Source: Granulosicoccus sp964390335 (lineage in GTDB: Bacteria > Pseudomonadota > Gammaproteobacteria > Granulosicoccales > Granulosicoccaceae). Taken from it: 64,000 nt of DNA. The stretch spans positions 1 through 64,000 of the forward strand of contig CAYMHU010000017.1 of assembly GCA_964390335.1 (NCBI GenBank), given 5' to 3'. Under the pieces are notes generated by a model. That model was not told the DNA's origin and did no database searches. It saw nothing but the letters and a program-made list of their open reading frames with translations. Positions 18,098-27,926 of the stretch are shown piece after piece. Every line of letters starts with the position of its first letter. Within the stretch, counting starts at the first letter, position 1. Position numbers and translations under genes: made by a program.

Positions 18098-18209
18098 TTT
18101 TTTGCAGTCGAAAAAAGCTGTTTTTTGATGCTATTTTGCGTTCAAGCGCGTTTTAAAAGACAAGTTTGATTTTGCTAAGCATTAAACTGGATTTTCTATA
18201 ACAACATGC

Positions 18210-19331
18210 TTAAGCACTACGTTGAATTCCAAGAATAGCCACTATTAAAAAACACATTAGTGGTAGTGCAGCACTGATAAAAGGAGATAAACCATTCGCT
18301 AATCCAAGTTGAGTGAGCAACTTATTTAACAGCACATAAACAATTCCCAACATAATTCCGATGAAAATCTTCTGCCCTGCTCCACCAGAACGCTGCGATG
18401 CAAACACAAATGGCAAAGACAACATCAACATGACGATAGTCGCGATCGGACTGGTTATTTTTGTCCAAAAAGCGAGTTCAACATTGCGACTATCGAGCTG
18501 ATTCTCTTTTAAATATTGAATTTGATCGTATAAATTTTGGGCTGAAAGGCTTTCAGATGAGCCTTTCAGGCTTTTTAGCACATCAACGCTGATTAAATTC
18601 GGTATTGCTTGGTTAGATTCCTCCGCACCGCTAATTTCACTCCAGTTTTGCTGTTCAATCTCCTGTGTTTGCACAGAGCCAGCACCAAAAAGAGTCACAT
18701 CAACCTCTTGAAGTACCCAATCACGCGAGTTTTGCGTGTCCTTAGCTTGTACTGCTCGCGCTGCGCGTATGGATCGGACTAGTTCAACACCGTCGAACTC
18801 ATGAATACGCACATCTAATAACGTGAAATCAGGCATAACCGTTGAAATATTGACGAATCTGGGTCCTGATTTAATCCATAAACCGTTTCTACCTTTAACC
18901 GATAAGCGCTCTTCTAATGCCGTAAGTCTTAATTCTTCTGCAATTTGCTCCGATTTAGGCATGATCGTTTCGCCTAGAACTGCGATTAAGATCATCAAAA
19001 CAAAGCCCGTAAGCAGTACAGAACGTATTATTCGGCCATTGGATATCCCGGCCGCACGCATAACAGTGAGTTCACTATTAGATGCCAACGCACCTAAACC
19101 AAGCAAACTACCCAGCAAAACAGCTGGCGCAAACAATAAATACGCCTTACTCGGCAACGTTAAAAAGATATATTGCAGCGCACTGGTAACCGAATAGTTG
19201 CCTTTGCCAACGTCATCCAACTCGCTAATGAAACCAAAAATGGCAGCCAACGCAACCAGGGTTAACAGCACAAGCATGCTGGTAGTCAGTATGGCGCGAG
19301 CGATATAGCGATCTAAAATGCCAAATATCAT
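18210..19331 (-). CDS. lptG: LPS export permease LptG
   Basis: One of the two membrane subunits of the LptB2FG ABC exporter that extracts lipopolysaccharide from the inner membrane. The 373-residue protein has the YjgP/YjgQ fold: helices near 13-35, 55-80 and 100-122, a large periplasmic jellyroll (about 130-275), and three C-terminal helices. The coupling-helix motif NSELTVMRAAGIS is visible. Its start overlaps the lptF stop by 4 bases (ATGA), the standard lptF-lptG operon. Confidence 0.95.
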   Translation of the reverse strand: MIFGILDRYIARAILTTSMLVLLTLVALAAIFGFISELDDVGKGNYSVTSALQYIFLTLPSKAYLLFAPAVLLGSLLGLGALASNSELTVMRAAGISNGRIIRSVLLTGFVLMILIAVLGETIMPKSEQIAEELRLTALEERLSVKGRNGLWIKSGPRFVNISTVMPDFTLLDVRIHEFDGVELVRSIRAARAVQAKDTQNSRDWVLQEVDVTLFGAGSVQTQEIEQQNWSEISGAEESNQAIPNLISVDVLKSLKGSSESLSAQNLYDQIQYLKENQLDSRNVELAFWTKITSPIATIVMLMLSLPFVFASQRSGGAGQKIFIGIMLGIVYVLLNKLLTQLGLANGLSPFISAALPLMCFLIVAILGIQRSA

Positions 19332-20425
19332 GCTGCGCTACGTCTCTGTGTTGAAAACCAACCCCAACCAACGCGTTTGATTAATAAGTATGCAATTAAT
19401 ATTGCTACAGCAATATGTACAGGCCATAAGCCAACCCAGGGTGGAATAGTACCGTTCGCAATCCATTTGCGCGCCAGCACGAGAAAGTTGGCATACGGAA
19501 TATAGATAAGTATGGCAATCGCAATCTTGCCGAAACGACCTTCGCGCGGTGAAGTGTAACTCAGCGGCACAGCTAACAATGCCAGCAACAATGCGGCTAA
19601 CGGAATGGAAATCCGCCACTGAACTTCAGCTTTATCAACCAAATCTTCACTTTCCAGTAGCTGCGTTAAGGTTTTGCTGCGACGTTGCAACCGCGGTTCA
19701 CCGAGTTCGGTTTTGGGTCGCAACACGCCTTGGCGCTTAAATTCTGTCACGGTATAGGCGCTGTCACCCGGGTTACCCATGCTGGTTTGGCCATCACTGA
19801 AAACCAAGTATTCGTTGCCGTTGCTGCCATCTACTTGATAAGACGCAATGCGCGCTGTATCGATTACGGGTGGTGTGTCTTCCCGTTTGCGGTACATAAA
19901 CACATCGTTAAATTGCGTACGATCCGCTGAAATCTCTTTAACGAACAACACCGAGCTGCCATCACTGGATTCAACAAATTTGCCTGCTGTAAGCAAACTG
20001 ATGGCTGATTTTTCTTGAAATTTTTGCTTGATCAGTTGCTCATAGCGCGCAGCTTTCGGGGACGCAAAAATGGTTAACAGCGCAATCAGCGCTACACCGA
20101 GTAAACCAATCATGGCCGTTGGACGCAGTAAATCTAACCAGCCGGAGCCGGTAGCTTGCATAACAGTCATTTCGTTATCGCGATAAAACCGACCGTGCGC
20201 CAACAAAATGCCCAAATACAAACCAAGCGGGATGAGCGTGACCAACAAGCTGATCGACTGCACGCCAACCAAAATCAGTAAATCGTCGGCCGCAATTGCA
20301 CCATCGGTGACCTTACTCAGCGCACGAGCAAGTACATTACCTATCATAATGACAAGCAATACCAGCGTGACCGCAATCCAGGTCACCAGCATTTCTTTCA
20401 TCAAATAACGGTCAAGAATTCGCAC
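19328..20425 (-). CDS. lptF: LPS export permease LptF
   Basis: Partner of LptG in the Lpt transporter. 365 residues, beginning MRILDRYLMKEML as typical for LptF. Helices lie at about 12-32, 52-75 and 97-117, then the periplasmic domain (about 125-265) and three terminal helices. RDNEMTVMQATGSG is the coupling-helix signature. Divergent from pepA: 129 bases separate the two start codons and must hold both promoters. Confidence 0.95.
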   Translation of the reverse strand: MRILDRYLMKEMLVTWIAVTLVLLVIMIGNVLARALSKVTDGAIAADDLLILVGVQSISLLVTLIPLGLYLGILLAHGRFYRDNEMTVMQATGSGWLDLLRPTAMIGLLGVALIALLTIFASPKAARYEQLIKQKFQEKSAISLLTAGKFVESSDGSSVLFVKEISADRTQFNDVFMYRKREDTPPVIDTARIASYQVDGSNGNEYLVFSDGQTSMGNPGDSAYTVTEFKRQGVLRPKTELGEPRLQRRSKTLTQLLESEDLVDKAEVQWRISIPLAALLLALLAVPLSYTSPREGRFGKIAIAILIYIPYANFLVLARKWIANGTIPPWVGLWPVHIAVAILIAYLLIKRVGWGWFSTQRRSAA

Positions 20426-20554
20426 GGTCGCGTATTGATTGTTCCAAACTTTATTCTCTACCCTAGCAATCTAGCACTTCCTGAACACCATTGCTGCGTG
20501 ACGTTAGCGTTCGGAAACACTAAACTGCAGCAAAACTATTCATTGGAGTCAATT

Positions 20555-22042
20555 TTGGAACTATCGGTTGTAGCAAGCGCCCCGGTTAAAGTCGCTAACG
20601 GGTGCATGATTGTGCCATTGCATTCGGGACGCAAGTTAGCTGGCATGGCAGAAGAGCTGGATAAGAAAAGTCAGAAAGCGATTTCCCGTGCAGTTAAGCG
20701 TGGCGATGCGAAAAGTGAGCTTGGCGAAGCAGTCACATTATTTGAACTGGATAACGTCAACATTGAACGCGTGATACTGGTGGGTGCTGAGAAAGCGGGT
20801 GATTTAACGACCTCACAGTACCGACTTTTTTGCCAGGCAGCAGCAAAGTCATTAAGTGACAATGCCGCAGGCACAGTGGTTGTCCATGTCAGTAGTAAGC
20901 AATTCGCAGCAACAGAATCCACACAATGGCATGTTAAAGAGCTAGTGCAAGCCCTGATTGCTCAGCAATACATGTTTACGCTGCATGAACGCCAAGAAAA
21001 AGCAGCGCCACCCGCTTGCAAGAAATGCATTATTGTCGTGTCCAAAGCCGAACTCAGTAGCGCAAAGAAAGCCGCCAAGATTGGTAAGGCAGTAGCCAAC
21101 GGACAAGCCGAAGCGCGCAACCTTGGCAATCTGGCTGCCAATATCTGCACTCCACACTATCTTGCCAAACGCGGACAAGCACTGGCGAAGAAAAACCCAA
21201 AGCTGAAAACCAAAATCCTGAATGAACAGCAAATGGAAAAATTGGGTATGGGTGCATTTTTATCCGTATCCCGTGGCAGCCGACAACCCGCTAAATTAAT
21301 CTGCATGGAGTATCAAGGCGCCAGCAGCAAATCCAAACCCATCGTATTGCTTGGCAAAGGCGTCACTTTCGATACAGGCGGCATTTCCATAAAACCCTCT
21401 GCCTCAATGGACGAAATGAAATTTGATATGTGCGGCGCTGCCAGCGTGTTCGGGGCAATGCAAGCCCTGTGCGAAATTTCGCCGTCCATCAACGTGATTG
21501 GTGTGGTAGCCGCAGCTGAAAACATGCCGGACGGTGATGCATCGCGACCAGGTGATGTTGTCACAACGATGTCAGGACAAAGCGTTGAAATATTGAACAC
21601 TGATGCCGAAGGTCGTTTGGTGCTGTGCGATGCATTGACTTATATCGAACGATATAAACCTCAGGCCGTAATCGACATTGCCACATTAACAGGTGCGTGC
21701 GTTGTGGCACTGGGTAAAGTTGCCAGCGGCGTTATGGGTAATGATAAGGACCTAACGCAAGCACTCGTGCAGTCGGGCCAGCAAACCGGTGACCTTGCAT
21801 GGGAATTACCGTTGTTCGATGAATATCAAAAACAATTGGACTCAAACTTTGCAGATATGGCCAACATTGGCGGTAGCCCAGCCGGCGCTATTACGGCTGG
21901 GTGTTTTCTATCACGCTTTGCAGCAGAGTTTAAGTGGGCACATTTGGATATTGCCGGTGTCGCCTGGCAAAGTGGCGCGGGAAAAGGCGCCAGTGGTCGT
22001 CCAGTGCCTTTATTATTAAACTACTTACTATCCAAAGCTTAA
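20555..22042 (+). CDS. pepA: Leucyl/cytosol aminopeptidase PepA
   Basis: Dimetallic M17 aminopeptidase; in E. coli also a DNA-binding accessory factor for Xer recombination. I chose the TTG at 20555 (reading MELSVVASAP), because it aligns with the E. coli N-terminus and has TTGGAG eight bases upstream; the frame is open from 20435 without similarity. The resulting 495 residues compare with 503 in E. coli. The metal and catalytic site is seen in LLGKGVTFDTGGISIKPS and the family signature NTDAEGRLVL. First gene of pepA-holC-small protein-valS, a common gammaproteobacterial order. Confidence 0.95.
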   Translation: MELSVVASAPVKVANGCMIVPLHSGRKLAGMAEELDKKSQKAISRAVKRGDAKSELGEAVTLFELDNVNIERVILVGAEKAGDLTTSQYRLFCQAAAKSLSDNAAGTVVVHVSSKQFAATESTQWHVKELVQALIAQQYMFTLHERQEKAAPPACKKCIIVVSKAELSSAKKAAKIGKAVANGQAEARNLGNLAANICTPHYLAKRGQALAKKNPKLKTKILNEQQMEKLGMGAFLSVSRGSRQPAKLICMEYQGASSKSKPIVLLGKGVTFDTGGISIKPSASMDEMKFDMCGAASVFGAMQALCEISPSINVIGVVAAAENMPDGDASRPGDVVTTMSGQSVEILNTDAEGRLVLCDALTYIERYKPQAVIDIATLTGACVVALGKVASGVMGNDKDLTQALVQSGQQTGDLAWELPLFDEYQKQLDSNFADMANIGGSPAGAITAGCFLSRFAAEFKWAHLDIAGVAWQSGAGKGASGRPVPLLLNYLLSKA

Positions 22043-22064
22043 GTCGCACGTTATAGAGAACCTG

Positions 22065-22499
22065 ATGACCCGCGTTGATTTCTACGTTTTAGACGACTCC
22101 GACGAACAAAATCGTTACCGGCTGATATGCAAATTAGCCGAAAAAGCCTTTCGGCACGATAAAACGGTATTCATCCACTCCGACGACCCGGATTTGTTGT
22201 CTGCATTAGACGAGCAGTTATGGACGTTTCGGCCGGATAGTTTTGTGCCACACCGACTACTCGATGCCAACGCGCTTCCGGATAAAACCGACAGCGATCC
22301 AGTGCAATTATCCACCGGCGAACCTGCCAATGACCGCCGTGTGCTCATTAACTTGTCTTCGAAGGTCCCACCATTTTTCAGCCGGTTTGAGCGCACATTA
22401 GAAGTGGTTAACCAGGCAGAAACGGTGCGCGATACTGGCAGAGAACGCTATCGATACTACCAACACAGGGGTTATCCGCTGCAACACCACAAAATGTAG
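22065..22499 (+). CDS. holC: DNA polymerase III chi subunit HolC
   Basis: Clamp-loader accessory protein that links DNA polymerase III to single-strand-binding protein. 144 residues, beginning MTRVDFYVLDD; family features are CKLAEKAF, a Trp-containing LDEQLWTFRPDSFVPHRL and the C-terminal RERYRYYQHRGYPLQHHKM. It lies 22 bases after pepA and precedes valS, as in Pseudomonas and Escherichia. Confidence 0.93.
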   Translation: MTRVDFYVLDDSDEQNRYRLICKLAEKAFRHDKTVFIHSDDPDLLSALDEQLWTFRPDSFVPHRLLDANALPDKTDSDPVQLSTGEPANDRRVLINLSSKVPPFFSRFERTLEVVNQAETVRDTGRERYRYYQHRGYPLQHHKM

Positions 22500-22541
22500 A
22501 CCTATACTCTCTTAACAACGAAGTTAGCAGGAGAGATTCTC

Positions 22542-22907
22542 GTGAACCGCGACGAAGACGACAGCTTACCGGTATTGAACGCCGTAATCGAATCCGGCAA
22601 CGAATCCATTATTCAATCCAGCCGCCTCGGACGCGAGGTGTTACGTGAGCTCGAAGTTCTGCAGCAGACGGAGCCCGTGAAGTTTGAATTGCAAGATCAC
22701 CTGCTTGAAGAGGAAGAAGGCGACACAGCTTTGGGTTCAGATAGCCAAATAGCGCTCATGATGGACGATTCAGCCAATAAAAATCTCAATTCAATGCCCG
22801 AAGACGATGCAATAGAGCTTATGATTGACGAAGTTGTGGATCGCCACATTACTGAGCTGCGTCGCGATATTCGCCGTTTGCTAACAACCATAAAACAACA
22901 AACCTGA
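22542..22907 (+). CDS. Small acidic hypothetical protein between holC and valS
   Basis: 121 residues from a GTG start with GGAGAG upstream. It opens with SLPVLNAVIESGNESI, has a Glu-rich middle (EEEEGD) and ends in a probable amphipathic helix (VVDRHITELRRDIRRLLTTIK). There are no membrane segments or signal. A small protein of unknown role occupies this place in Pseudomonas too, from memory, so it is likely a genuine conserved gene. The C-terminal helix with regularly spaced Arg and Leu could mediate dimerisation or contact with HolC. Function not assigned. Confidence 0.8.
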   Translation: MNRDEDDSLPVLNAVIESGNESIIQSSRLGREVLRELEVLQQTEPVKFELQDHLLEEEEGDTALGSDSQIALMMDDSANKNLNSMPEDDAIELMIDEVVDRHITELRRDIRRLLTTIKQQT

Positions 22908-22921
22908 CGAACCCGCATTTC

Positions 22922-25720
22922 ATGGATAAAACTTACGACCCCACGTCTATCGAACAACGTTGGTACCAGACCTGGGAAGACAACGGTTACTTCAAACCTT
23001 CTGGCTCCGGCGACCCCTACTGCATCATGATTCCCCCGCCCAATGTAACCGGCACGTTGCATATGGGACACGCATTTCAAGACACCGTCATGGATTCACT
23101 GATTCGCTATCACCGGATGCGCGGATTCAACACCCTGTGGCAACCGGGTACTGACCACGCGGGGATAGCAACTCAAATGGTGGTCGAACGACAACTCGCA
23201 CGCGAGCAAACCGACCGGCATGCACTGGGTCGCGATAAATTCATTGAACGCGTTTGGGAATGGAAAGAAGAATCCGGGGGAACGATCACGCGCCAACTAC
23301 GTCGCTTAGGCGCATCGCCCGACTGGTCACGCGAACGCTTCACCATGGATGAAGGCATGTCGGACGCCGTACAAGCCGTGTTTATCAAGCTACATGATGA
23401 AGGCATTATTTATAGAGGTAAGCGACTGGTTAACTGGGACCCGGTTATGCATACCTCGCTGTCTGATTTAGAAGTGATCTCAGAAGAAGAAAACGGATCG
23501 CTCTGGCACTTCCAATATCCGTTGACTGATGGCAGCGGTATGGTCACGGTTGCAACCACCCGGCCCGAAACCGTTTTGGGTGATACCGCTGTTGCTGTGC
23601 ACCCTGATGATGAGCGATTTAAAGACTGGGTTGGCAAAACAGTTACCCTGCCCTTGGTTGGCCGTGAAATTCCAATTGTGGCAGACGACTATGTTGACCC
23701 TGAATTTGGTTCAGGCTGCGTAAAAATCACACCTGCACATGATTTCAACGATTACGCACTCGGCCAACGCCACAACTTACCCGTAATCAACGTATTCAAC
23801 GACGATGCAGCACTAAACGATTCAGTACCCGAAGCCTATCGCGGCCTAGACCGATACGAAGCACGTAAAAAGCTCCTTGCGGAAATGGATTCATTGGGCT
23901 TGCTGCTAAAGGTTGACCCGCACAAATTAATGGTACCGCGCGGTGATCGTTCTGGCGCTGTTGTAGAACCGTACCTAACAGATCAATGGTATGTCGATTT
24001 AACTCGCGAAGTTCAGGAAGATGGCCGCCCCGGCGGTAAAGCACAAATAACCGACCCATCAATTGAAGCTGTGCGCTCAGGCAATATCCGATTTGTACCC
24101 GGCAATCATGCAAACACGTATTTTAAATGGCTTGAGAATATTCAGGACTGGTGCATCAGCCGACAAATCTGGTGGGGGCATCGCATACCCGCGTGGTACG
24201 ACGACGCTGGCAATGTTTATGTTGCCGAAGACGAAGCAGCAGTGCGCGCTAAATATTCTATTGATGATACCGTTAGATTAAAACAAGACGACGATGTACT
24301 CGATACCTGGTTTTCATCTGCGCTATGGCCATTCTCAACCTTGGGCTGGCCTGAACAAACCGATGCATTAAAAACGTTTTACCCTGGAACGGTGTTGGTT
24401 ACTGGCCACGACATCATCTTTTTCTGGGTGGCTCGCATGATTATGTTTGGCACCAAGTTTATGGATGGCGAAGTGCCATTTAAAGATGTGTATATGCATG
24501 GCCTCGTACGTGATTCTAACGGCGATAAAATGTCTAAATCTAAGGGTAACGTTTTAGACCCACTCGACATCATCGACGGCATTGGGCTTGAAGAGCTGGT
24601 GGAAAAGCGCACCAGTAATTTGATGCAAGATTTCATGGCCGAGAAAATCGAAAATCAAACGCGGAAAGATTTCCCGGATGGTATTGCATCATACGGTACT
24701 GACGCACTGCGCTTCACGTTTGCATCATTAGCATCAAACGGGCGAGACATTCGTTTTGATATGAAACGCGTTGAAGGATACCGAAACTTCTGCAATAAGC
24801 TCTTTAATGCAACGCGCTATGTATTAATGAACACCGAAGGTCTTGATCCAACGCAAGCACCAACGTCTCGCAACATAATCGATAACTGGATTACCAGTTT
24901 GCTGCAACAAGCAGAAGCGGAAGTTGCAACGCATATTGGTGAGTATCGCTTTGACCTTGCCGCTACCACTATTTACGAATTTGTATGGAATGAGTATTGC
25001 GATTGGTATCTGGAACTTGCCAAACCAATATTAACCGGCGACGCCAGTGACGATGAAAAACACGCAACGCGTAGCACACTAGTACAAGTACTTGAAGCTA
25101 CGCTACGCATGGCGCACCCGATCATGCCGTTTATCACCGAAGAGTTGTGGCAACAAGTTGCGCCGTTGGCGGCTGTTGAAGGCCCAAGTGTTTCCTTACA
25201 ACCCTACCCTGAAAGCGATGCAAGCCTGATCGATCAAGAAGCGCTAAGCGATATTGATTGGGTTAAACGCAGTGTGTTGGGTGTGCGAAAAATTCGTGCT
25301 GAAATGAATATCAGTCCAGGTAAAAAACTGCCGGTTAAAGTGGTTGATGCCAATGCCAACGATCTTGAAAAGCTGGAACGTCACAAAGAGCTACTTATGT
25401 TCGTGGGTCGTGTGTCTGATATTGAAGTACTGAACGACAACGACGACAAACCCGATTCAGCCATTGCACTGGTTGATCACATGCAACTGCTAATCCCCAT
25501 GGCTGGCCTTATCGACAAGGAAGCAGAGCTGAAGCGTTTAAACAAAGAGCAGGACAGGTTGCGTGCTGAGGTATCAAAACTAACAGCGAAACTGGGCAAT
25601 TCGGGCTTTACCGATAAAGCGCCTGCAAAGGTTGTGGAAGCCGAAAAACAAAAGCTTGCCGATGCCGAAGCCGCGCTGGTGCAGATTGAAAATCAGATTG
25701 AGAAAATAGCTACATTGTAG
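22922..25720 (+). CDS. valS: Valyl-tRNA synthetase
   Basis: Class I aminoacyl-tRNA synthetase. 932 residues against 951 in E. coli. HIGH motif as PPPNVTGTLHMGHAFQ near residue 40, the CP1 editing domain (about 190-330, with TTRPETVLGDTAVAVHP), DLDTWFSS-type DDVLDTWFSSALWP, the KMSKS loop GDKMSKSKGN, the anticodon-binding helical domain, and a C-terminal coiled coil (KEAELKRLNKEQDRLRAEV). Starts 14 bases after the preceding small gene, hence the same operon. Confidence 0.97.
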   Translation: MDKTYDPTSIEQRWYQTWEDNGYFKPSGSGDPYCIMIPPPNVTGTLHMGHAFQDTVMDSLIRYHRMRGFNTLWQPGTDHAGIATQMVVERQLAREQTDRHALGRDKFIERVWEWKEESGGTITRQLRRLGASPDWSRERFTMDEGMSDAVQAVFIKLHDEGIIYRGKRLVNWDPVMHTSLSDLEVISEEENGSLWHFQYPLTDGSGMVTVATTRPETVLGDTAVAVHPDDERFKDWVGKTVTLPLVGREIPIVADDYVDPEFGSGCVKITPAHDFNDYALGQRHNLPVINVFNDDAALNDSVPEAYRGLDRYEARKKLLAEMDSLGLLLKVDPHKLMVPRGDRSGAVVEPYLTDQWYVDLTREVQEDGRPGGKAQITDPSIEAVRSGNIRFVPGNHANTYFKWLENIQDWCISRQIWWGHRIPAWYDDAGNVYVAEDEAAVRAKYSIDDTVRLKQDDDVLDTWFSSALWPFSTLGWPEQTDALKTFYPGTVLVTGHDIIFFWVARMIMFGTKFMDGEVPFKDVYMHGLVRDSNGDKMSKSKGNVLDPLDIIDGIGLEELVEKRTSNLMQDFMAEKIENQTRKDFPDGIASYGTDALRFTFASLASNGRDIRFDMKRVEGYRNFCNKLFNATRYVLMNTEGLDPTQAPTSRNIIDNWITSLLQQAEAEVATHIGEYRFDLAATTIYEFVWNEYCDWYLELAKPILTGDASDDEKHATRSTLVQVLEATLRMAHPIMPFITEELWQQVAPLAAVEGPSVSLQPYPESDASLIDQEALSDIDWVKRSVLGVRKIRAEMNISPGKKLPVKVVDANANDLEKLERHKELLMFVGRVSDIEVLNDNDDKPDSAIALVDHMQLLIPMAGLIDKEAELKRLNKEQDRLRAEVSKLTAKLGNSGFTDKAPAKVVEAEKQKLADAEAALVQIENQIEKIATL

Positions 25721-25747
25721 CCATCGTAAATATAGGAGCGCCACGAA

Positions 25748-26050
25748 ATGAGATTAAAGGTCATTTTCTTATTTGTATTTATTGGGTTTATTCAATCTTG
25801 CGCGGGAGTACCAAAACAGTACAAAGACGACTGCGCGAACGGTGCCTGCAAACATATGCAGAACAGATGCACTCAAATGAAGGCAGCGAGCAGTCGCCAA
25901 ACGCAATACTCTGTAACCCCTATTAAGCAGTACGACGGGCAAGCACGGACTGAAGGCATGTGGTCGGTGCGTTGTAAGAATGGCAAAGTGATACAGATAT
26001 TAGATAGCGAATTTAAAGATATTTCATCGTATCCAGCTCCCTTGAACTAA
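25748..26050 (+). CDS. Small predicted lipoprotein
   Basis: 100 residues, ATG with AGGAG upstream. The N-terminus is MRLKVIFLFVFIGFIQSCAG: a hydrophobic signal followed by a cysteine in an acceptable though non-classical lipobox (Ile-Gln-Ser-Cys). The mature part has three further conserved-looking cysteines and a C-terminal WSVRCKNGKVIQILDSEF. No family recognised. It follows valS by 27 bases and may be read through with it. Its last codons overlap by 4 bases the stop region of the convergent HNH gene. Confidence 0.7.
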   Translation: MRLKVIFLFVFIGFIQSCAGVPKQYKDDCANGACKHMQNRCTQMKAASSRQTQYSVTPIKQYDGQARTEGMWSVRCKNGKVIQILDSEFKDISSYPAPLN

Positions 26051-27717
26051 GCGCAGTAAGTTGCAGGCGGTGGTTCTTTGCATTGCCAGTGTATTGAATG
26101 GTAAGTCGAGTCTATATTTGTAGACTCGGTACAGCATATATCTGTAGCGGTTTTAAAGTCATAAGGTGTTTTTGAATCTGTGCATGATGCTTGCGACTTT
26201 ATACTCGACTCTACACGTGTAGAGTCGCCGTCTGTTTTTTGTACATGGCTAGTATCAGCAACTGCTGCATTCATAATATCATGTCCGTTGTTATCCAAGA
26301 TGCGAAATCGAAAGCGCGCCGGTGATAGCTGCCTTATCGTATCGAATGACTCTCTGTTGTTACGCAACGATTCTTCAAATTCGAATTGATTGAGATCATG
26401 AAAATTAAGTTGTTGAAAAAACTGCTTATGCACACCGTCTTTATCCTGTGCAACAGCTTCAATTTTATACCCACCTTCATGTACCAGCGTGTGATGATAA
26501 GAACAAAGGCAAACACCGTTATCAACCGATGTTGAACCACCGTCGGCCCAGTGTTTCATGTGATGGATATGCAAGTGACGTGAATGATCACAACCTGGCC
26601 ATACACATTGTTGATCACGCTCTTTGATCGCTCGTGCCATGGCACTTGGCCAGACACGGGATTTACGACCAATATCGATGGGTTCGCCATTGCTTGTTTT
26701 AGTAACCGAGATACAGCAATCGCAAGCAATGCGCCTGGCTGTTTCACGGCCAATGGGATCTGCGCCGTTTAGTGTTGGGCGTTTTGTTGGTGCGGCGGGT
26801 TTGTTGTTATTGAATGCACTGTTATTGGTTGAAGCAAGCTCACTGTCATCAACAGTAACACTAACTTGATATCGATCTGCAGTGGCGATGGCTTTGCCTG
26901 CACCTTGCAGGCTGGACTCTGCCATTAAAACAGCCGCGTCTGCTCTGCGTTGCGACATCGAATTGTCGGCGGAACCCAACTCACCCAGACAATGCTCAAC
27001 GCTATTAAGAAATGCTTGCGCAAGCTCAGGTGGTAAAACCAGTTGAATTTGAGTACTGCCGTTGCTAGCCTCGCGCCACGTAAACGAGCGTGAGTTCCAT
27101 TGTTGCATTGCGCGGGCGTTTTCCTCGTTGCTCTCGTTTTCTTCGTCGCACTCGCTCCATCGATAACCCTCACACAAGCGTTTCACGTCCGACACGGAAG
27201 CATCCAACGCGGCGTGACACAAAGTGTTTTCGTTCTCTTTGTTGGCCACACGGGTGATCAGACGTACTTTTGACCAAGACAACTTACCTACCCTGAACAA
27301 TGACCGTAGCGTGGGCAAAGATTGCAGTTGGCGCCCCACTCGCAGATATTCCCAGCTTAATTGAGTGCTGATGCCGATTTCCGCGTTCATCCATGCAGCA
27401 CAATGGCTCGCACCACTGGGTTTCCAAGCTTGTTGATCATCAAACCTGACCAGCAAATCTAACAGATCGGCATGTTGAGAGCTCATTTCTTGCGACAGTA
27501 GCTTCAAGCGTTCTCGGATGGATTGAGCATCCTGCGGGATAGCGTTGCCTTTGGTTTGTTCGGATTTGCGGTCTGGCATACCTTCAATACAAGCCATCGC
27601 CACCCGAACACTCTGACCAAACTGCTCACGATCAGCGGCATTGAATGAATTCATGCCGAGTTGGATGGAGGATGAGCATTGATTTTCTGTGTTACCAGGG
27701 TGGTTTGAATTATCCAT
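26047..27717 (-). CDS. DUF222 / HNH nuclease-domain protein (13E12-type)
   Basis: 556 residues. The N-terminal two-thirds match the DUF222 layout: helical AAWMNAEIGISTQLSWEYLRVGRQLQSLP, a GKLSWSKVRLITRVAN block and RRADAAVLMAESSL. The HNH domain lies at about 371-413: two Cys in CVWPGCD, HLHIHHMKHWADGG, Asn400 and CLCSYHHTLVH, so the metal site looks intact. These proteins are widespread, often multicopy, and of unproven function; nuclease activity is assumed from the motif. The tail beyond 440 is low-complexity and carries two strong palindromes at DNA level. It borders the integrase remnant, consistent with an accessory patch. The adjacent upstream hairpins (27759-27797) lie in its promoter region. 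Confidence 0.85.
   Translation of the reverse strand: MDNSNHPGNTENQCSSSIQLGMNSFNAADREQFGQSVRVAMACIEGMPDRKSEQTKGNAIPQDAQSIRERLKLLSQEMSSQHADLLDLLVRFDDQQAWKPSGASHCAAWMNAEIGISTQLSWEYLRVGRQLQSLPTLRSLFRVGKLSWSKVRLITRVANKENENTLCHAALDASVSDVKRLCEGYRWSECDEENESNEENARAMQQWNSRSFTWREASNGSTQIQLVLPPELAQAFLNSVEHCLGELGSADNSMSQRRADAAVLMAESSLQGAGKAIATADRYQVSVTVDDSELASTNNSAFNNNKPAAPTKRPTLNGADPIGRETARRIACDCCISVTKTSNGEPIDIGRKSRVWPSAMARAIKERDQQCVWPGCDHSRHLHIHHMKHWADGGSTSVDNGVCLCSYHHTLVHEGGYKIEAVAQDKDGVHKQFFQQLNFHDLNQFEFEESLRNNRESFDTIRQLSPARFRFRILDNNGHDIMNAAVADTSHVQKTDGDSTRVESSIKSQASCTDSKTPYDFKTATDICCTESTNIDSTYHSIHWQCKEPPPATYCA
26107..26128. repeat. Hairpin in 3' coding end of HNH gene
   Basis: Arms cgagtcta and tagactcg separated by six bases. 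It lies within the last 30 codons of the HNH gene and shares a GAGTCTA-like core with the palindrome 100 bp away. Confidence 0.75.
26206..26227. repeat. 22-bp perfect palindrome in HNH gene
   Basis: Perfect self-complement from 26206 to 26227, half-site cgactctacac. The half-site resembles the arm of the hairpin at 26107-26128 (cgagtcta), so the two could be related recognition sites or ends of a small inserted element. Confidence 0.85.
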
Positions 27718-27758
27718 AAAACAGTTCTCCCTTGACGAAACTCATCGTAGCAAGTTAA

Positions 27759-27797
27759 CTGCATTATTGCAGCTCTAAACTGTATATTTTTACAGTT
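27759..27797. promoter_or_regulatory. Two adjacent hairpins upstream of HNH gene
   Basis: ctgca-ttat-tgcag (27759-27772) and aactgta-tatttt-tacagtt (27778-27797), 42-80 bases before the HNH start codon. Placement suits operators or leader stems. Visible as sequence; role is inference. Confidence 0.4.
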
Positions 27798-27926
27798 TTC
27801 AACGATGACGATAGAGCTAACTACGACAACAGCATTTCAACTGGAGCAATTTAGATTGAGTTCAGAGTTGGGTTGCTGGGTGGTAGTGAAAGTGGAACCT
27901 ATATGGCAGTTAAGTGCCCGTTGCTG

